Source: JAAXHH01 sp965225915 (GTDB taxonomy: Bacteria > JAAXHH01). Taken from it: DNA of 64,000 nt. Position 1 is the first letter of the stretch. Every line of letters starts with the position of its first letter. The translations under genes and the position numbers were made by a program. The DNA lies in assembly GCA_965225915.1 (NCBI GenBank), contig OZ245326.1, positions 2,232,001 to 2,296,000 on the forward strand, read 5' to 3'. The notes under the pieces were generated by a model. The model searched no databases and was not told the DNA's origin. It was given only the letters and a program-made list of their open reading frames with translations. Below, piece after piece: positions 62,263-64,000 of the stretch.

Positions 62263-64000
62263 CTAGAGCGAAAACCAGTAGTTGAATTTCAGCAGGAAGA
62301 TGTTCGAAGGATAGGTGTCGAACAGGTCGCCCAGGTCCCGGTTGACGGAGAAATCCCCACGGTCTCCCGATCCGCTGCGCTGCTGGGACCACACGAGGAA
62401 CAGAGTCGAGCCCGGCGTATATTCCCACCGCAGCACCAGGTTTGACCGGAACTGCAGTAAATTGAAGTTGGGATCGTCAAAGGAATAGTCGGTCTGTCCG
62501 TCCTGGTTCTCGTCCACCCGATATGCCCCCTCCGATTCGTCGTGGTCCAGCACGCCCTCGCCGAGCATTACGAAACGATCCTCGTACCCGCCGGCCCTTG
62601 GATCCGTGATACGCTTGAAATTGGAATAGCGCCCGGCCGAAACAAACGGCTGACCGTAGTACTGGATGGACATGTTGTTGGTGATGCTGTAGTTGAACCG
62701 GATGCTGATCCCCAGCGTTTTCTGGGCTACCCGACCGAGCACGTACCGCTCATCCCCTTCATATGACCTGTCGGCCACGTACTGAAGCTCGTTCCAGCTG
62801 TTGTTGAAAAACGGGCCTATGCGAATGCGCATGGCGTTGTTCGGCCGGTACCGCATGGAAACGTTCACGAAGTTCGAACTTGCCGACTTTTCAAAAGACC
62901 GGGCGATATTTCCGCCAAAACCGAAACTGACCGGTTTTCTACCGTCGGTATCCACGTCGATATTGAGTCCCACTTCTCCCGGTGTTTTAAGCGATGGTCC
63001 GCCGCGCAGCGCCGTGCTGGAAAGGCCATTGGCTCCGAACTCCAGGTTCATCCATGCGTCCCAGTAGTTTGTGAACTCGCCTCCCACGTTTAAAGCGCCT
63101 CCCAGGAATTCGCGTTCGCGGCCGAAGTTCAACCCCTGCCATTGATTCAAGTTAACGTTGTATACACGGAAGATTCCCTGTGGACGATCTGATTTGTACC
63201 CTATCCAACTGTTCTGCATGAAAACGTCAGCCCGGCGCAGGAACCCCGCGTCGTTCAGCTCGAGGCCGGGAGAGCGCCAGGTCCCGGCGACGCCCATTTC
63301 CCATGGACTGTTGCCCGAACGGCCGATGCCCACAGAGCCGCCATGGCCGCCCAGTGCGGTAAGGGTGGAATCGAGCCGAACGTAGGAGGCGTCGGGACGC
63401 TGGTAGTACCTGGCGGAGCTGCGCTGCACGCGCGTAATAGCTTCCTGGTCGCCCCTGATATGGCTGAACGAGAGGCTGGCGTTGAGCGAGTAGGTCCGGT
63501 CGTTCCACCGGTGGTTGAAATCGATCCCGCCTGTGTAGGCCGCCCGGTTGAGAAAGTCGAAGTGCCTCTCGTTGTTGTTTCGATTTGTCGCCGTGAACAT
63601 TAATCCCAGCGAGGAGGCTCCCTCATTGAAATCCTGTTGCACGCGCGCGACGAGGTAGTTGGTCAGCGGTTCCACCGACTCGTCGCTCCGTGCGCCTTCC
63701 GTATCGATCCTCGCGGCGGTCTCCGCGGTCACCGCGTTCACGATGCCGATCGACAGACCGCCGGGCGTCTTGCCGGTAACTTTGGCCGCGGCGATGATGG
63801 GCGTGTTCCTGGGCCTGTCCATGGTCTGGCCGTCCGATAGATCCGGGCTGCGCTGGGGAGACCGGCCGATACGCCGGGAGTAGAATAGCTGGTCGTTCCA
63901 GAAGGGGCCACCACCGCCGACGTGGAACTGGGTGATGTTTTTCCCTTCTACGAACAACGGCCGCCGTTCTTCGAAGAACAATTCGTAAGCAGAGAGATTG
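62263..64000 (-). CDS. DUF5916-type outer-membrane beta-barrel protein, N-terminus cut by window edge
   Basis: The minus-strand frame is open from 64000 to the stop at 62263 (about 579 residues), so only the N-terminal part is missing. The motif YELFFEERRPLFVEG near the edge is typical of DUF5916 proteins, and the rest is a series of amphipathic beta-strands ending in an aromatic C-terminus (KFNYWFSL), as expected for an outer-membrane barrel inserted by BamA. Function unknown; members often carry an N-terminal carbohydrate-binding module that would lie outside the window. Confidence 0.82.
   Translation of the reverse strand, partial: NLSAYELFFEERRPLFVEGKNITQFHVGGGGPFWNDQLFYSRRIGRSPQRSPDLSDGQTMDRPRNTPIIAAAKVTGKTPGGLSIGIVNAVTAETAARIDTEGARSDESVEPLTNYLVARVQQDFNEGASSLGLMFTATNRNNNERHFDFLNRAAYTGGIDFNHRWNDRTYSLNASLSFSHIRGDQEAITRVQRSSARYYQRPDASYVRLDSTLTALGGHGGSVGIGRSGNSPWEMGVAGTWRSPGLELNDAGFLRRADVFMQNSWIGYKSDRPQGIFRVYNVNLNQWQGLNFGREREFLGGALNVGGEFTNYWDAWMNLEFGANGLSSTALRGGPSLKTPGEVGLNIDVDTDGRKPVSFGFGGNIARSFEKSASSNFVNVSMRYRPNNAMRIRIGPFFNNSWNELQYVADRSYEGDERYVLGRVAQKTLGISIRFNYSITNNMSIQYYGQPFVSAGRYSNFKRITDPRAGGYEDRFVMLGEGVLDHDESEGAYRVDENQDGQTDYSFDDPNFNLLQFRSNLVLRWEYTPGSTLFLVWSQQRSGSGDRGDFSVNRDLGDLFDTYPSNIFLLKFNYWFSL

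Overview
The window reads as a roughly 60% GC bacterial chromosome with no tRNA, rRNA, CRISPR array, transposase or phage gene that I could recognise. The topoisomerase IV pair resembles the Bacteroidota/FCB type, the primary sigma factor is short, and there is a DUF5916-type outer-membrane barrel. Catabolic enzymes typical of marine and soil FCB-like genomes are common: sulfatase, CehA-like hydrolase, mannonate dehydratase, mandelate-racemase family, TIM-barrel isomerases, RraA-like and cupin proteins. An uncultivated FCB-related lineage such as Latescibacterota is my best guess; this is inference from gene content, not a phylogeny.

Layout. 1-1376 (minus): the start of a divergent SelA-like protein coupled to a DUF2064 nucleotidyl/glycosyltransferase. 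1681-8357 (plus): DHH phosphoesterase, a tandem-duplicated pterin synthase beside GTP cyclohydrolase I, a GlcD-GlcE oxidase pair and a LarA-like protein. 8438-13836: primary sigma factor, two membrane-anchored M23 peptidases, a ribokinase remnant, a DUF6483-like protein and MiaB. 13878-16613: superoxide dismutase with two possible starts, a zinc dehydrogenase and a TIM-barrel isomerase. 16621-19498 (minus): ThiD-ThiN fusion and a ClpX-like ATPase. 19829-22571: GtrA plus a TMTC-like membrane/TPR protein. 22622-26106 (minus): esterase, isomerase, cupin. 26532-32737 (plus): nitrilase, SixA, hydrolase, CehA-like protein, RmuC. 32907-38808 (minus): RraA-like, phosphopantetheinyl transferase, lipoprotein amidohydrolase, enolase-superfamily dehydratase, DUF4412, dihaem cytochrome. 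39190-46217 (plus): a VWA/caspase-fold pair, then eno-divIC-recO-pfkB. 46403-47731: a 35-codon peptide unit with its own terminator, a sigma-region-4-like regulator and DUF4202. 47746-52326: a sulfatase and a large GNAT/beta-sandwich gene broken by one frameshift and one amber codon. 52396-62244: map (minus), then aldolase, M20 peptidase, acyl-CoA dehydrogenase, topoisomerase IV and mannonate dehydratase. The right edge cuts a DUF5916 barrel gene.

Several genes suggest sugar-acid and organic-acid catabolism (GlcDE, LarA-like, enolase-superfamily dehydratase, mannonate dehydratase, aldolase, PfkB-like), but they are scattered rather than in one operon. The most unusual items are the broken GNAT megagene, a PfkB protein lacking its catalytic Asp, a caspase-fold protein lacking its Cys, the dual-start superoxide dismutase, the 35-aa peptide/terminator/regulator cassette, the tandem 27-bp repeats before topoisomerase IV, and a recurring TATATT -10 box. 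I found no clear multi-gene system that I would call wholly new.
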